DNA from: Lepidonotus clava
Lineage: Eukaryota > Annelida > Polychaeta > Phyllodocida > Polynoidae
NCBI GenBank assembly: GCA_936440205.1
Contig: OW387133.1
Location: 65,596,374 to 65,660,373 of the forward strand
Direction: 5' to 3'
Length of the DNA stretch: 64,000 nucleotides
The notes below the pieces were generated by a model, which was not told the origin of the DNA, searched no databases, and saw only the letters and a program-made list of their open reading frames with translations. A program made the position numbers and the translations under genes. Shown here one piece after another: positions 53,370 to 62,800 of this stretch; within the stretch, counting starts at the first letter, position 1, and each line of letters starts with the position of its first letter.

Positions 53370-53849
53370 TCAAACTACATCTAAAATATCTCCAACTTTC
53401 TTTAATATCTTTATTTTCTTACTAGTCTTCCTTTTTTTCCTAGTCGGGCTTGAAATAGAAGAAACTATTGTATCACCAGAATCTGAATTAGATTTACGTT
53501 TCCTCTTTTCAGATTTAAAATAATCTAAAGCATCAGAACCAACTCCTTGTAACTGCGACTTTGCTTCATCTTTTAAAGCGTCTTTAATATTTTTCTTTTC
53601 AAAAAATACCTTTTTCACGACATTTAAACCACCCGTCATCAACCTTTTTTTAGCCTGTTTCTTTGCAAAATTGAATAACGGTTTTATCATAGGTTTTAAA
53701 AAACCTGAAATAACATTACCTATTCCATACCCTTTTTGATATTGTGTGCCTATAAACGGAGGAATATCTAACGTTCCACCATATTGTGATGAATTTCTAA
53801 AATGATTGCGATAAAATTCTGCAGACATTTCGTTATTACAACTAGTCAA
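53370..53849 (-). CDS. Small basic virion-type protein of Polintons, 159 residues
   Basis: The N-terminus has 'QKGYGIGNVISGFLKPMIK', a glycine-rich amphipathic segment followed by 'AKKQAKKRLMTGGLNVVK'. This pattern recurs in Polinton and adintovirus small capsid-associated proteins, some of which are compared with adenovirus core or membrane-lytic proteins. The second half is strongly basic with 'RKRKSNSDSG' and 'RKKRKTSKK' clusters, suggesting nucleic-acid binding or nuclear import. It lies between the capsid gene and the conserved 351-residue gene. The precise virion role is inferred, not shown. Confidence 0.6.
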   Translation of the reverse strand: MTSCNNEMSAEFYRNHFRNSSQYGGTLDIPPFIGTQYQKGYGIGNVISGFLKPMIKPLFNFAKKQAKKRLMTGGLNVVKKVFFEKKNIKDALKDEAKSQLQGVGSDALDYFKSEKRKRKSNSDSGDTIVSSISSPTRKKRKTSKKIKILKKVGDILDVV

Positions 53850-53930
53850 TACAAAATACCAGCGAAGATTTATTTCAAAATAAAACTCTTAACTCAATAA
53901 CTCAATCTCAGCAACATTTATAAATATGAT

Positions 53931-54986
53931 TTAATATTTAGATTCCCATCTTGCAGGTAATTTAATTTTCCTGCCATATGAACTAGTTCTTTCTGAAGTT
54001 TTAGCAGGAACTCTCTCCTTTTTCTCCTTTTTCTCCTTTTTCTCCTTTTTCTGCTTTCCTCTTTTCTCACTAATTTTTTCCACACTATCTGAAGTTACAC
54101 TAGGTTTAGGTAAACCCGGATACGGTGGAACTACAGTAGGCAAAATTACAGGAGAACCTTTGTGTTTAAATTCACGAGACATTACATCAGAACCTTTGTG
54201 CTGAAATTCAGGAGAAATTGATGGTGGGCCTATATGATGAAATTCAGGAATAGAATGTGGAGTAAAATCAACAAACTTCATAGGTTCTTTTTTTCCAACA
54301 TCACCTACCTTTACCTTCATTTCTGGTGTATAGAAAGTTTCAACTTCATCTCTATTAGCTTTCCTTAATGGAGAATATGAAAATTCGGGTACATCTTTTT
54401 TCAATGGAGAGTATAAAGCTTCAGCTACATCCTTTTTTTCAGATTCCTCTAAAGGAAAATTTCTAATATCAACTTTTTCATGCTCTACTCTTTTAGATTT
54501 AGGTTTATATTTTATCCAAACTAAAGGAACATTTATTTCTTGAAAATAATCATACAATTCTTCTACTCCTTCTGGTTCCTGATTAAAACTTATCGTCTTT
54601 GAAAAAAACTTCATAATATCTATTATATTAGACCCTTTTATAATCCTATTTTTAATAGAAACCAAACCATTTTTATTCCAAGTTACCGAATTTTCTTGAA
54701 GTTTTCTTAAAATACTTTCAATGTTAGGTTTCTGTCTAACGTTAATCTTTCTAACAATATCATTGATCATTAAAGTATCACTTCCTAAATATTGTTCTGT
54801 AGGATGATACGTCGAATAAATCTCATCATAAGGTTTCATACCAAACATTTTTTCCTGCAACAGCTGGTCTTGTCTCTTCAATGCATAATTCACATTTTCA
54901 TTTCTGTTCTCTTTATCAAGCTTTTCGAAATTACAACTTTTAAACATTTTGTATGGTATTATAATACTTTCCTGAAAATTTGACAT
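53931..54986 (-). CDS. Conserved Polinton protein of unknown function, 351 residues
   Basis: The N-terminal 165 residues include 'ALKRQDQLLQEKMFG', 'KNRIIKGSNIIDIMKFF' and 'YDYFQEINVPLVWIKYKP'. I recognise this arrangement from a widespread invertebrate Polinton protein of unknown role, often annotated only as uncharacterised. The remaining half is low-complexity, with repeated 'FSYSPL/FYTPEM' and 'PEFQHKGS'-like units and a long Lys/Glu run near residues 310-328. It starts 9 bp after the preceding gene, which suggests an operon-like compact layout. No enzymatic motif is visible. Confidence 0.6.
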   Translation of the reverse strand: MSNFQESIIIPYKMFKSCNFEKLDKENRNENVNYALKRQDQLLQEKMFGMKPYDEIYSTYHPTEQYLGSDTLMINDIVRKINVRQKPNIESILRKLQENSVTWNKNGLVSIKNRIIKGSNIIDIMKFFSKTISFNQEPEGVEELYDYFQEINVPLVWIKYKPKSKRVEHEKVDIRNFPLEESEKKDVAEALYSPLKKDVPEFSYSPLRKANRDEVETFYTPEMKVKVGDVGKKEPMKFVDFTPHSIPEFHHIGPPSISPEFQHKGSDVMSREFKHKGSPVILPTVVPPYPGLPKPSVTSDSVEKISEKRGKQKKEKKEKKEKKERVPAKTSERTSSYGRKIKLPARWESKY

Positions 54987-54995
54987 TCTACAATT

Positions 54996-55379
54996 TCACT
55001 TTATATTCTTTAATAATTTTAAAGCAGCAAGTGAATTTTTTATAATGATAGGTAACGAATTTTTACCTAACTGTTTCATAGACGTGCGTTTAATCTTATT
55101 TGAAACTGATTTCTTCGGAAGTAATCTTAAACGAATTTTATCTTTCTGTAAATAATTCATTTCTTTTGGAGATATTTCAACATTACCTTTCAAAATGTTA
55201 TACACACAATCACAAATTGATTTCAATTCATTACTATCTCCTAAATCGATAAGTTTATTCCTTTTTTGACCTTTACTATATGATAATAATTTCAAATAAT
55301 GTTTACAAGCATAAGTTTTTAAAACATCTTTCTTCATCTTTTTTTTATCGAAATCTTTACTACAACATTTACCTTTCAT
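54996..55379 (-). CDS. Small conserved Polinton protein, paralogue 2, 127 residues
   Basis: It shares a core with the gene immediately upstream: 'LIDLGDSNELKSICDCVYN' aligns with that gene's 'VIDLGSKVEIDAVCQCI', followed by an I/L-L-x-G-x-V motif and basic helices. The C-terminus has a short hydrophobic patch, 'GKNSLPIIIKNSLAALKLL'. Similar basic proteins with a C-terminal hydrophobic patch are common next to capsid genes in Polintons and adintoviruses. The start follows the preceding stop after two bases. The N-terminus is Cys/Lys-rich. The function is unknown. Confidence 0.6.
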   Translation of the reverse strand: MKGKCCSKDFDKKKMKKDVLKTYACKHYLKLLSYSKGQKRNKLIDLGDSNELKSICDCVYNILKGNVEISPKEMNYLQKDKIRLRLLPKKSVSNKIKRTSMKQLGKNSLPIIIKNSLAALKLLKNIK

Positions 55380-55381
55380 AA

Positions 55382-55744
55382 TTACCTTTTCCTAAATATA
55401 GAAGACAATAATCCTAATGCACCACTAATAATAATAGGAAGAATTCCTTTACCTATTTGATTCAAACGTTCCTTCTTTTCTCGCAACCCCATTTTAGAAT
55501 GTGCCAACAATCTTAAATGATTTCTTTCAGCTTGCAATCGTTTTATTTTAGCTCGACTTAATTTCACATGACCTTGCAAAATACTCTTTATACACTGACA
55601 AACTGCATCAATTTCTACTTTACTCCCTAAATCTATTACACCTTTTCTATCAGCTGAACCTTTCGCCTTCGCTAACATATTTAGAAACTTTTTAGAATAA
55701 AGAATCTTTCTTAAATTTTTACTCAAATCATTACGCGTTGGCAT
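55382..55744 (-). CDS. Small conserved Polinton protein, paralogue 1, 120 residues
   Basis: A basic N-terminus ('RNDLSKNLRKILYSKKFL') leads to 'GVIDLGSKVEIDAVCQCIKS' and 'LQGHVKLSRAKIKRLQ', then a hydrophobic C-terminal segment 'GILPIIISGALGLLSSIF' that could contact membrane. This matches the general plan of a Polinton/adintovirus protein family found beside the packaging ATPase. It is a tandem paralogue of the next gene. I infer a virion or membrane-active role from the hydrophobic tail only. Confidence 0.65.
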   Translation of the reverse strand: MPTRNDLSKNLRKILYSKKFLNMLAKAKGSADRKGVIDLGSKVEIDAVCQCIKSILQGHVKLSRAKIKRLQAERNHLRLLAHSKMGLREKKERLNQIGKGILPIIISGALGLLSSIFRKR

Positions 55745-55809
55745 TATGAATAGCTACTGCATACAGAATTACCATCAAAGTACCATAACAATTGTACGAA
55801 ATCATTATC

Positions 55810-56568
55810 TTAAGAACATTTCTTTCGTACTATAAACACATGTTGAACTTCTCCAAAAATATTTGACCTAAACATAGCATCTTTCGGAGTCTCCTGATGA
55901 CCGTCTATCAATAAATAACCATGCGGTCTTTGTACAGCATGATTATATATTTCAATAAAACATTTACTGTCCCTTGGCATCAACTTTCTACCAATAAAAT
56001 AAGCAGTCGTCTGATCAAGCGGAGAATTAAATAAAACTAAATAAGTTGCATTCTTTACAAAAGTTTTTCTTTCTTTACCATCCTGAAACAAATTTTGAGT
56101 AATAAAAATGATACTTACATTTTCATGATGAGAACGTTTAGTAAAAAATTCAGATAAAAGTTTACTATTTCCACATTCTGACATTAAATCATCAAAAACT
56201 AGTAATCCAAATTGATTTGAATTGACAAATTCATCTAAAGAATCAGGTAAACCTTCATGAAACGTAACTTTCCCCTCTAACACATCTTTATCATTTGGAA
56301 TAGTCTGACCATAAAACCAAACAATATAATCAAAACGTCTACTTATAAAATAATCATCATCACCATTCTTAATTAACTTTAATACAAAAGTAGTTTTCCC
56401 CGAATTACTTGGACCTGCAACTATCATTGAAAAAGGAACTTTCAACCTTGCATCAAACACATTTACTGTTGATCCCATTATCTTAAAACCGTTCAAGTAA
56501 ATTACACAAGTTTTAGGATAGATACAATCTCCTATTAATACAATATCACCTATCTCAAAAGTATTCAT
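55810..56568 (-). CDS. Polinton genome-packaging ATPase (A32/FtsK-HerA type), 252 residues
   Basis: The enzyme class pumps DNA into capsids in adenovirus-like and NCLDV-like systems. Walker A is 'GPSNSGKT' at residues 52-59. Walker B is 'GLLVFDDLMSE' at about 121-131, and the following strand 'VSIIFITQNLFQ' fits the sensor region of the family. The length is typical for Polinton ATP genes. It follows the integrase gene by 15 bp and precedes the two small paralogous genes. The identification is firm from the motifs and context. Confidence 0.9.
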   Translation of the reverse strand: MNTFEIGDIVLIGDCIYPKTCVIYLNGFKIMGSTVNVFDARLKVPFSMIVAGPSNSGKTTFVLKLIKNGDDDYFISRRFDYIVWFYGQTIPNDKDVLEGKVTFHEGLPDSLDEFVNSNQFGLLVFDDLMSECGNSKLLSEFFTKRSHHENVSIIFITQNLFQDGKERKTFVKNATYLVLFNSPLDQTTAYFIGRKLMPRDSKCFIEIYNHAVQRPHGYLLIDGHQETPKDAMFRSNIFGEVQHVFIVRKKCS

Positions 56569-56583
56569 ATATACTTAAAACAC

Positions 56584-57606
56584 TCAAGGTTGTATTTTTA
56601 TTACTTCATATCTATAAAAACTACCTTTCAAAATTTCATTTGAACTGTCTGAAAGAATGTAAGTAACTGGCTTTGTGTTCAAAACAAATACTATCTGAAA
56701 TATTTCTCTACTCCAATTCACTGAAAATCCGCGTTCAAAAGTTTTTCTATAATGTCTTATTCTAACTTTATCACCTACCTTTAAAGATGCAACATTCTTA
56801 ATATTTGTATAAAGAAAATCTTTATACTGTTTCATCCACAACTTATCTTCGTTTTTCTTATCAACTTCAGAAGGTGGTAAACCTAAAGATCTATGCTTTG
56901 AGTTGTTATAAGATAAAATAACTTGTGGAAGTATAGGAACATAACTTTTTGAATTTATTGCAGTTAAATATTTAAACAATTTATTCTTAAAAGTTCTAAT
57001 AAAACGCTCTACAATAGCACACTTAGTATCCTGATATGTAGAAAAATAATGAATATTATTCTTTTTTAAAAATTCTCGAAAAACTCCTTTAAATTCATTT
57101 CCTTCATCTGTCTGCACATTTCGCGGTTTCACACCTGCTCTATCAAGAATTCTTTTAAAAGCTTGTAAAGTTTCCTTTGCATATTTTGTTTTCATCGGCT
57201 CTACATAAGCATATCTTGAAAAACAATCAATTGCTGCAAGAATATTTGTAAAACCATTATTGAATTTTTTCAAATTTGGTAAAACGATCAAATCCAGTTG
57301 CCACTGATCATTAATTCCTCGAACAATAATCTTTCTTCGAGGAAACTTTCTTCTTCCAGCCTTATGAGATGTATAAGTTTTAGTATTACTTAGAAATAAA
57401 TCTACATCTTCTAAAGTAATATTTGGGTCAATTTTTCTTGCAGCTAAATATAATTTTCGTTTTGAACTGTAAGATGCTGGATGTTGCAAATTAAAATAGA
57501 TTGAAGTTAGTAATTTCCTTTTCATAACAGACATAACTGAAATACATCGAACAAGCTTTTCGAAACAAACATGCCAAGCATTTTCAATAAATGCAACAAG
57601 AAACAA
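56584..57606 (-). CDS. Polinton retroviral-type integrase, 340 residues (likely start at Met28)
   Basis: The rve core shows Asp105 in 'DQWQLDLIVLP', Asp167 in 'VQTDEGNEFKG' and Glu200 in 'CAIVERFIRTFK', the DDE triad that inserts element ends into host DNA. The upstream block 'YLAARKID' to 'RRKFPRRKIIVRGINDQW' is typical of Polinton integrases, and the C-terminal 'LKVGDKVRIRHYRKTF' resembles their SH3/chromo-like tail. Family members usually begin near 'MKRKLLTSIYF', so Met28 is a better start than the first Met. The gene lies in the middle of the cluster rather than next to an element end. Confidence 0.92.
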   Translation of the reverse strand: MFLVAFIENAWHVCFEKLVRCISVMSVMKRKLLTSIYFNLQHPASYSSKRKLYLAARKIDPNITLEDVDLFLSNTKTYTSHKAGRRKFPRRKIIVRGINDQWQLDLIVLPNLKKFNNGFTNILAAIDCFSRYAYVEPMKTKYAKETLQAFKRILDRAGVKPRNVQTDEGNEFKGVFREFLKKNNIHYFSTYQDTKCAIVERFIRTFKNKLFKYLTAINSKSYVPILPQVILSYNNSKHRSLGLPPSEVDKKNEDKLWMKQYKDFLYTNIKNVASLKVGDKVRIRHYRKTFERGFSVNWSREIFQIVFVLNTKPVTYILSDSSNEILKGSFYRYEVIKIQP

Positions 57607-58135
57607 CTTGAATTCATAATTTTAAGTCGTTATATATACAATTTATACATGAATAACAAAACTATCGACTAGAATCGCATTCCACTCTACATGAACTGTA
57701 TCACAATCTAAATTAATCATGCAATCAAATCAAAATTCAACAATCATTCTTAACAATTTAGTTGGAACACAAAATGGATATCCTATAATGCGTTCACAAA
57801 TGATACAATCACAAAAGAGTTTCCAATTTCTTCCAGTCTTTAGAAATAATTATTCTTCATATATACATAGTATTACGGACCTCCGAAATACCCTTGCGTC
57901 GCCGCAAGATTGCATATTACTACAATTTATCAGAGTAAACTACAAATTTACCTGAATAAATTAATATGCAATATTATAAATAAATAAATAACTAATTAGG
58001 TGCATAAAGTCTTGATTACTTTGAACAAACATTTCAGTCTTGATTAATTTGAACAAACCTTCAATATACATTCAATCCAATATCCACCGGCATTCAAATT
58101 CTCCTTACTTTACACACACTTATCAAATTTCAACT
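57607..58135. other. AT-rich intergenic gap between integrase and zinc-ribbon genes
   Basis: About 530 bp without a recognisable gene. A diverged direct repeat, 'cttgatta(c/a)tttgaacaaac', occurs twice at about 58011-58060. Nothing else is seen. Confidence 0.4.
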
Positions 58136-58870
58136 TTATATAAAACAAAGTTTTAAAGGAATATTAATATTACCTGAATATTCCAAAGCATGTTCAGAAT
58201 GTTTTCCAAGTTCTTCAAACCTTAATTCCACTTTAGATTTTGTATTAATTTTAGACTCCAACTTCTTTCTAGATCTAGAAACGTTTCTTTTAGTATCCTT
58301 TACTTTACTGTCCTTTACTTTACTACCCTTTACTTTACTATCCTTCACTTTATCGTTCTTTTTCCTTCCTACGTGTACTTTATCCTTTTCATCAACTCCA
58401 TCTCTATCCTTCAATTTCCTCTTTCCTTTTCCAGCAACCTTCTTTTCAGATTCAGGTGCATATATATTAATTTCTAAATCATCATCATCATCATCATCAG
58501 AAATTAAAAACTTTGGAATATTCAACTTCTTATGCTTCTCATCTTTCGCATTATCTACTTCTGGTTGTAAAATCAATGTAGAATCTTTCTCGTCGTCGTC
58601 AGCATCAAAATCTACATTCCAACTTTCAATTTTTTTCTTCGTCATTTTTGAAAGTGAATTATCTTTCTTAGAAGACATACAATTGTTGCACTTATTATCA
58701 TCCATAGTAAAAAATCGAGGAGAATCATAAGGTAATCCACAATCAAAGCACTCTCTAAACATTTCACCCTGACATTGCTCGCAGTAAGTTTTACCTTCAA
58801 CTAATGATATAGGATTATAACACTTGCTACAATTCTTCTTTTCTGGCTTGTTTAAAAAGTTGCCCGCCAT
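58136..58870 (-). CDS. Zinc-ribbon protein with acidic and Lys-rich tails, 244 residues
   Basis: The N-terminal 65 residues hold four Cys pairs (CSKC, CEQC, CFDC, CNNC), consistent with two small zinc-binding modules. They are followed by Asp-rich runs ('DADDDEKD' and a block of eight D/E residues near 125-133) and then basic repeats in which 'KVKDSKVKGS'-type units recur four to five times. No known family is recognised. The design suggests a DNA-, histone- or transcription-related accessory protein. It sits between the PC4-like gene and the integrase. Part of its 5' end is duplicated upstream at about 59.09-59.25 kb. Confidence 0.6.
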   Translation of the reverse strand: MAGNFLNKPEKKNCSKCYNPISLVEGKTYCEQCQGEMFRECFDCGLPYDSPRFFTMDDNKCNNCMSSKKDNSLSKMTKKKIESWNVDFDADDDEKDSTLILQPEVDNAKDEKHKKLNIPKFLISDDDDDDDLEINIYAPESEKKVAGKGKRKLKDRDGVDEKDKVHVGRKKNDKVKDSKVKGSKVKDSKVKDTKRNVSRSRKKLESKINTKSKVELRFEELGKHSEHALEYSGNINIPLKLCFI

Positions 58871-59475
58871 TTCTATAAAGTCTGATATACTTAAATATGA
58901 TATACAAACCTGATTCCTTACAACCTACAAATCTAGGCTAAAACCTGGTACCTTACAACCCTACGATCCATAGCTATCACAAGAACATTTACGAACCAAT
59001 CTGAAGTTCTCGCACTCGATCACTTCCTCCGTTTCATCATCACTCAACTCTTCCAATTATAAACTTTGGAATATTCAACTTAGAAGGCAAACAATTTTTG
59101 CATACATAATAATAAGGTAATCCACAATTAAGACACTCTCTAAACATTTCACCCTGACATTGCTTGCAATAAGTTTTACCTTCAACTAATAATACAAGAT
59201 TATTACACTTGCTACAATTTTTTTTTCTGGCTTGTTTAAAAAATTACCCGTCATTTCTATAAAGTCTGATAAACTTAAACATGATATACAAACCAGATAC
59301 CAAACTTAAATTAGATATACAAACCTGATACCTTACAACCTAAGAATCTAGGCTAAACCTGGTACCTTATAACCCTACGATTCATAGATATCACAAGAAC
59401 ATTTACGAACCAATCTGCGAAGTTCCCTCACTACAATCACTTTCCTCCGTTTCATCATCACTCAACTCTGGTTTA
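58700..59475. repeat. Direct duplication of about 370 bp inside the Polinton
   Basis: The segment at about 58700-59065, which covers the start of the zinc-ribbon gene and the spacer upstream of it, recurs in diverged form at about 59100-59475, where it runs into the 3' end of the PC4-like gene. Shared landmarks are 'ccctgacattgct(c/t)gca', 'tttctataaagtctgata', 'tatcacaagaacatttacga' and 'ctccgtttcatcatcactca'. So the spacer between the two genes is a decayed second copy of this gene junction. Confidence 0.75.
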
Positions 59476-59741
59476 AATTTTGTAAAACTTGACTTCCTTC
59501 TCTTCCTTGAACTTCGCTCTTCATCGTTATACTTTTGAAGTTTTGAAATCTTACTAGAAATTACACTTTTCAAATCTTGAAACTCTTCCATTTTCATAGA
59601 AACAGTCTTGTCTCGCATCACATCAGTTATATGACAATACAAATCTCCATTAAAACGAGTAACATCAACCCTCTTCTTACTACCGAAAGCTGAAACATAT
59701 AATCTCTCACTAGCCATTTTAGAACTCTTAGACTTAGGCAT
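59403..59741 (-). CDS. PC4-like (transcriptional coactivator p15) single-stranded-DNA-binding protein, 112 residues
   Basis: Residues about 12-66 follow the PC4 C-terminal fold pattern: 'RLYVSAFGSKKRVDVTRFNG', a strand 'DLYCHITDV', then 'KTVSMKMEEFQDLKSVIS'. These correspond to the beta-strands, basic residues and closing helix of PC4, whose dimer binds melted or single-stranded DNA. The C-terminus has a basic cluster 'RSSRKRRKSS' and an acidic tail. PC4 proteins usually carry the Ser/acidic region at the N-terminus, so here it may be swapped. It lies just downstream of polymerase B, which fits a role in replication or late transcription. The call is from pattern, without a database search. 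Confidence 0.65.
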   Translation of the reverse strand: MPKSKSSKMASERLYVSAFGSKKRVDVTRFNGDLYCHITDVMRDKTVSMKMEEFQDLKSVISSKISKLQKYNDEERSSRKRRKSSFTKFKPELSDDETEESDCSEGTSQIGS

Positions 59742-59882
59742 AACTAAATACCTTGAAACAAAATTCTAAAACACTACAATCGCAAGTAAATCTTGGAAAT
59801 TCAAAACACAAAATAGTGAACCACATGCTTATCACAAGAACATTTTCACATTAACTAGAAAAAAAAGAAAAAAAAGAACAGA

Positions 59883-62800
59883 TTATTCAAAATCCTTGAC
59901 TCTTTTTTCCTCGTGCTTTTTTTTCCTCGTGCAAATTTTTCTTTTTCTTGAACATATATTATAATTACCATATGCTAAAGATTTAATTCCATTTGGATAT
60001 AACCATCTTTTATCTTCAAAAGGAGATAAAGCCAGTTTCTCCTGCTTAATAGTATAAACATCATGTTTAAAACTTCTAATAGAATGAAACTGCGTTCTAA
60101 TTTGAGAACACTTCATCAATACATCTTTAAATTCAGAATGAAATAATGCATCTACACTTGATCTAGCTATTCCCTTTGCACGTTTAATAACATTACCATT
60201 TTCTAAAAATATTGAATATAATTTAGGACGTAATGCAACAAATTCACGTATCCTTTTACCACCAGTTTCGTCCTTAAATTTTCCAAGTACCTTATAGTTC
60301 TCATTATTGTACAATTCATGTTCTGTTGAAAGATTAGAAAAATCAAAATAATGCAGCAAACCTTTCATTTTTCTCATAAAATTCTCATCTCTTATCTTGT
60401 AAATCAAAGAATCTGTATCAGTATACAGCAATTGAATATTCTTTAAAGTAAAATTTTTCAGCATAACATTATAATGAAAATCAAACATGTGTAATTTAGA
60501 CAAATCCAAAACACAGAATCCTAAATAAATTGGTTTATCCAATAACAACTGTGGTTTCCTGAACTGAATTCCAACAAAGTCGGAATCGAATACATTTACA
60601 GACTGGAAAGTTGGTCTATTAATCAAAAAAGAAGCCCTTTTTGGGCATGAAGTTAATTCCATAGAAACACGTCTTTTCACGTTCTCCATACATTTTCCGA
60701 ATGTAGAATTGTTCATCAATTTAAAAAATTCTTTATCAAATAAAGAAACAGATTCTTGTCTTTTCTTATTGTTAAAATCGATATATGGTTTCATCCAACA
60801 TTTCTGTTTAAATGATAAAATCCTATGAATTTCTTCGATCTTCATACCCAGCTGTAAATATAATTTCAAATTTCTATAATGCACAATATACCTAACCTTT
60901 CTAAACAAAGTAGAAATCAATTTCTCCGGACTTTTATTATAGTGCATATTAAATTTAGATAATACATCCTTAGCATATGATGATAATTGATTATAATGGA
61001 TTGACAATTTCTCCGGAGCTAAAGGAAACATGTCATGTAAGTCGTGCAATCTAGAAGGATAAAGTAACGTTACTTCAAACACATAACCTGTTCTTCCTTC
61101 ATCCGTCAACTTTAAAATTTCTTCCTCATTAAAAAATTTTGCTGAATCTAGCCAAACAAAATCTTTGTATGGTAAAGGTTGCGACATAGCAAATCCATAG
61201 AGATTATTACAATCATAATATACAATATACTCATCCACATTATTAGCCTCAGCATATCGTCTAACAACATTTGTAATACCACCACGTATTCCTCTTTCAA
61301 AAAAATTATACATATCCAACTCTGACAATAAATCACATTTGATACCTGTAAATTTTAACATAGCATCATAACTAAGAGCTGGTGCAGTCAAATATTGAAC
61401 AGGATCTAAACCATAATAATCTAAACTTCTCTCTCGAAACGATTCAAACACATCAGTAAGCAAAAGAACGTCAATTTTTAAATAAACTTTCAAATAATCT
61501 TCAATATTTCTACAATTAAAAATATTAAACATTTTCAAAGCTAATTTGTATTCTTCTTCAGTAATATCTTTATTCGTAAGAACATTAAAAAAATGTGATT
61601 TATCTGGTAAACATTGCTCCTTCAATTTATCCCAAGAATCTATATAGTCATAACACATAACTCCTTTCCTAACAACATACTTTAACCACTTATTATTGAA
61701 ATACTTTCTCGTTTCTATGAATTCATCACTACCCTTTTGAACCAAAAGATCTGCTAAATTTGATAATGAATTAGGAAGAAATTGAAATGAATCAATTATA
61801 AAAAAACCATCAAAACTTAAAGTCAAAAAATTTTCAACGCTTCGTGGTAAAACAGTTACTTTACTAGTTTCCTGTATACACTCATGTATTTCTTTAACAA
61901 TAAAATGTGTGTCATAATTCATTGCATTATGCATGACTATAGGAATTTTAAAATTTGGAAACCTTAAAGAACTTCTAACCAAATTGCAAGTATTGCATGC
62001 ATAATTCACATCTCTACCTTTTCCTTCTCTACCTAAATGTGCGTGATCTATAACCTTCTTTACACCCAATTCTGAAAACGAAATACCACACAAGTAGCAT
62101 CGAGTTTGCTTTGATAAATGTGCTAAATCTGAAACAGTCAATTCTAAAACTTTCCTATTATTATCAAAAATATACGAAATTTCGGCTCTTACTTGATTCA
62201 AATAATGAATAAATTTTTGCATAACACGTTTTCCTACATAAATAAATGGAGGTTGAGAATATTCAGAATATTTAGAAACAAGAACTGCTCCTACTGCATT
62301 TAAAGTATGTTTTGATTTTAATACAGTAGACTTTCCCTTAAAACAATTTATATTTGAATTAAAAGTCTCAAAATCTGCATAAACAACAAAATGATGTTTA
62401 ATTTGTTTATGATATGATCTAAACTTAACTTTCGTACCTTTTACTGGTAAATTGTAAGACTGTCCAGTATACTTATTATCATAGCAAGTAGACTTAGTAT
62501 GCATTTCACAATCCACTTTCTTATTGAAAGATTGTAAACATCTATCACAAAAATACCTTGTTCTTTTCCAATAAAATGGTCTTATAAACTTATCCAAATT
62601 TTTAATAAATAAATAATGATCCTTAAACAGCAACAAATTTACGTGTCTTCTATGTTCACTTGTAAAATTCGTAGAAATATACATAGGAAATGGAACCAAT
62701 CTTGAACTTCGATTACATGAAATTTCGTTAAAAAGACCGAAAACATTAACTGTAACATTATTATTCTTTTCAAATTTTGGAATATCTGACAATCTCACAG

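Noticed and set aside
61148-61336. Reading of 62 residues inside the polymerase gene
   Set aside because: It is an alternate frame of a well-supported polymerase coding region.
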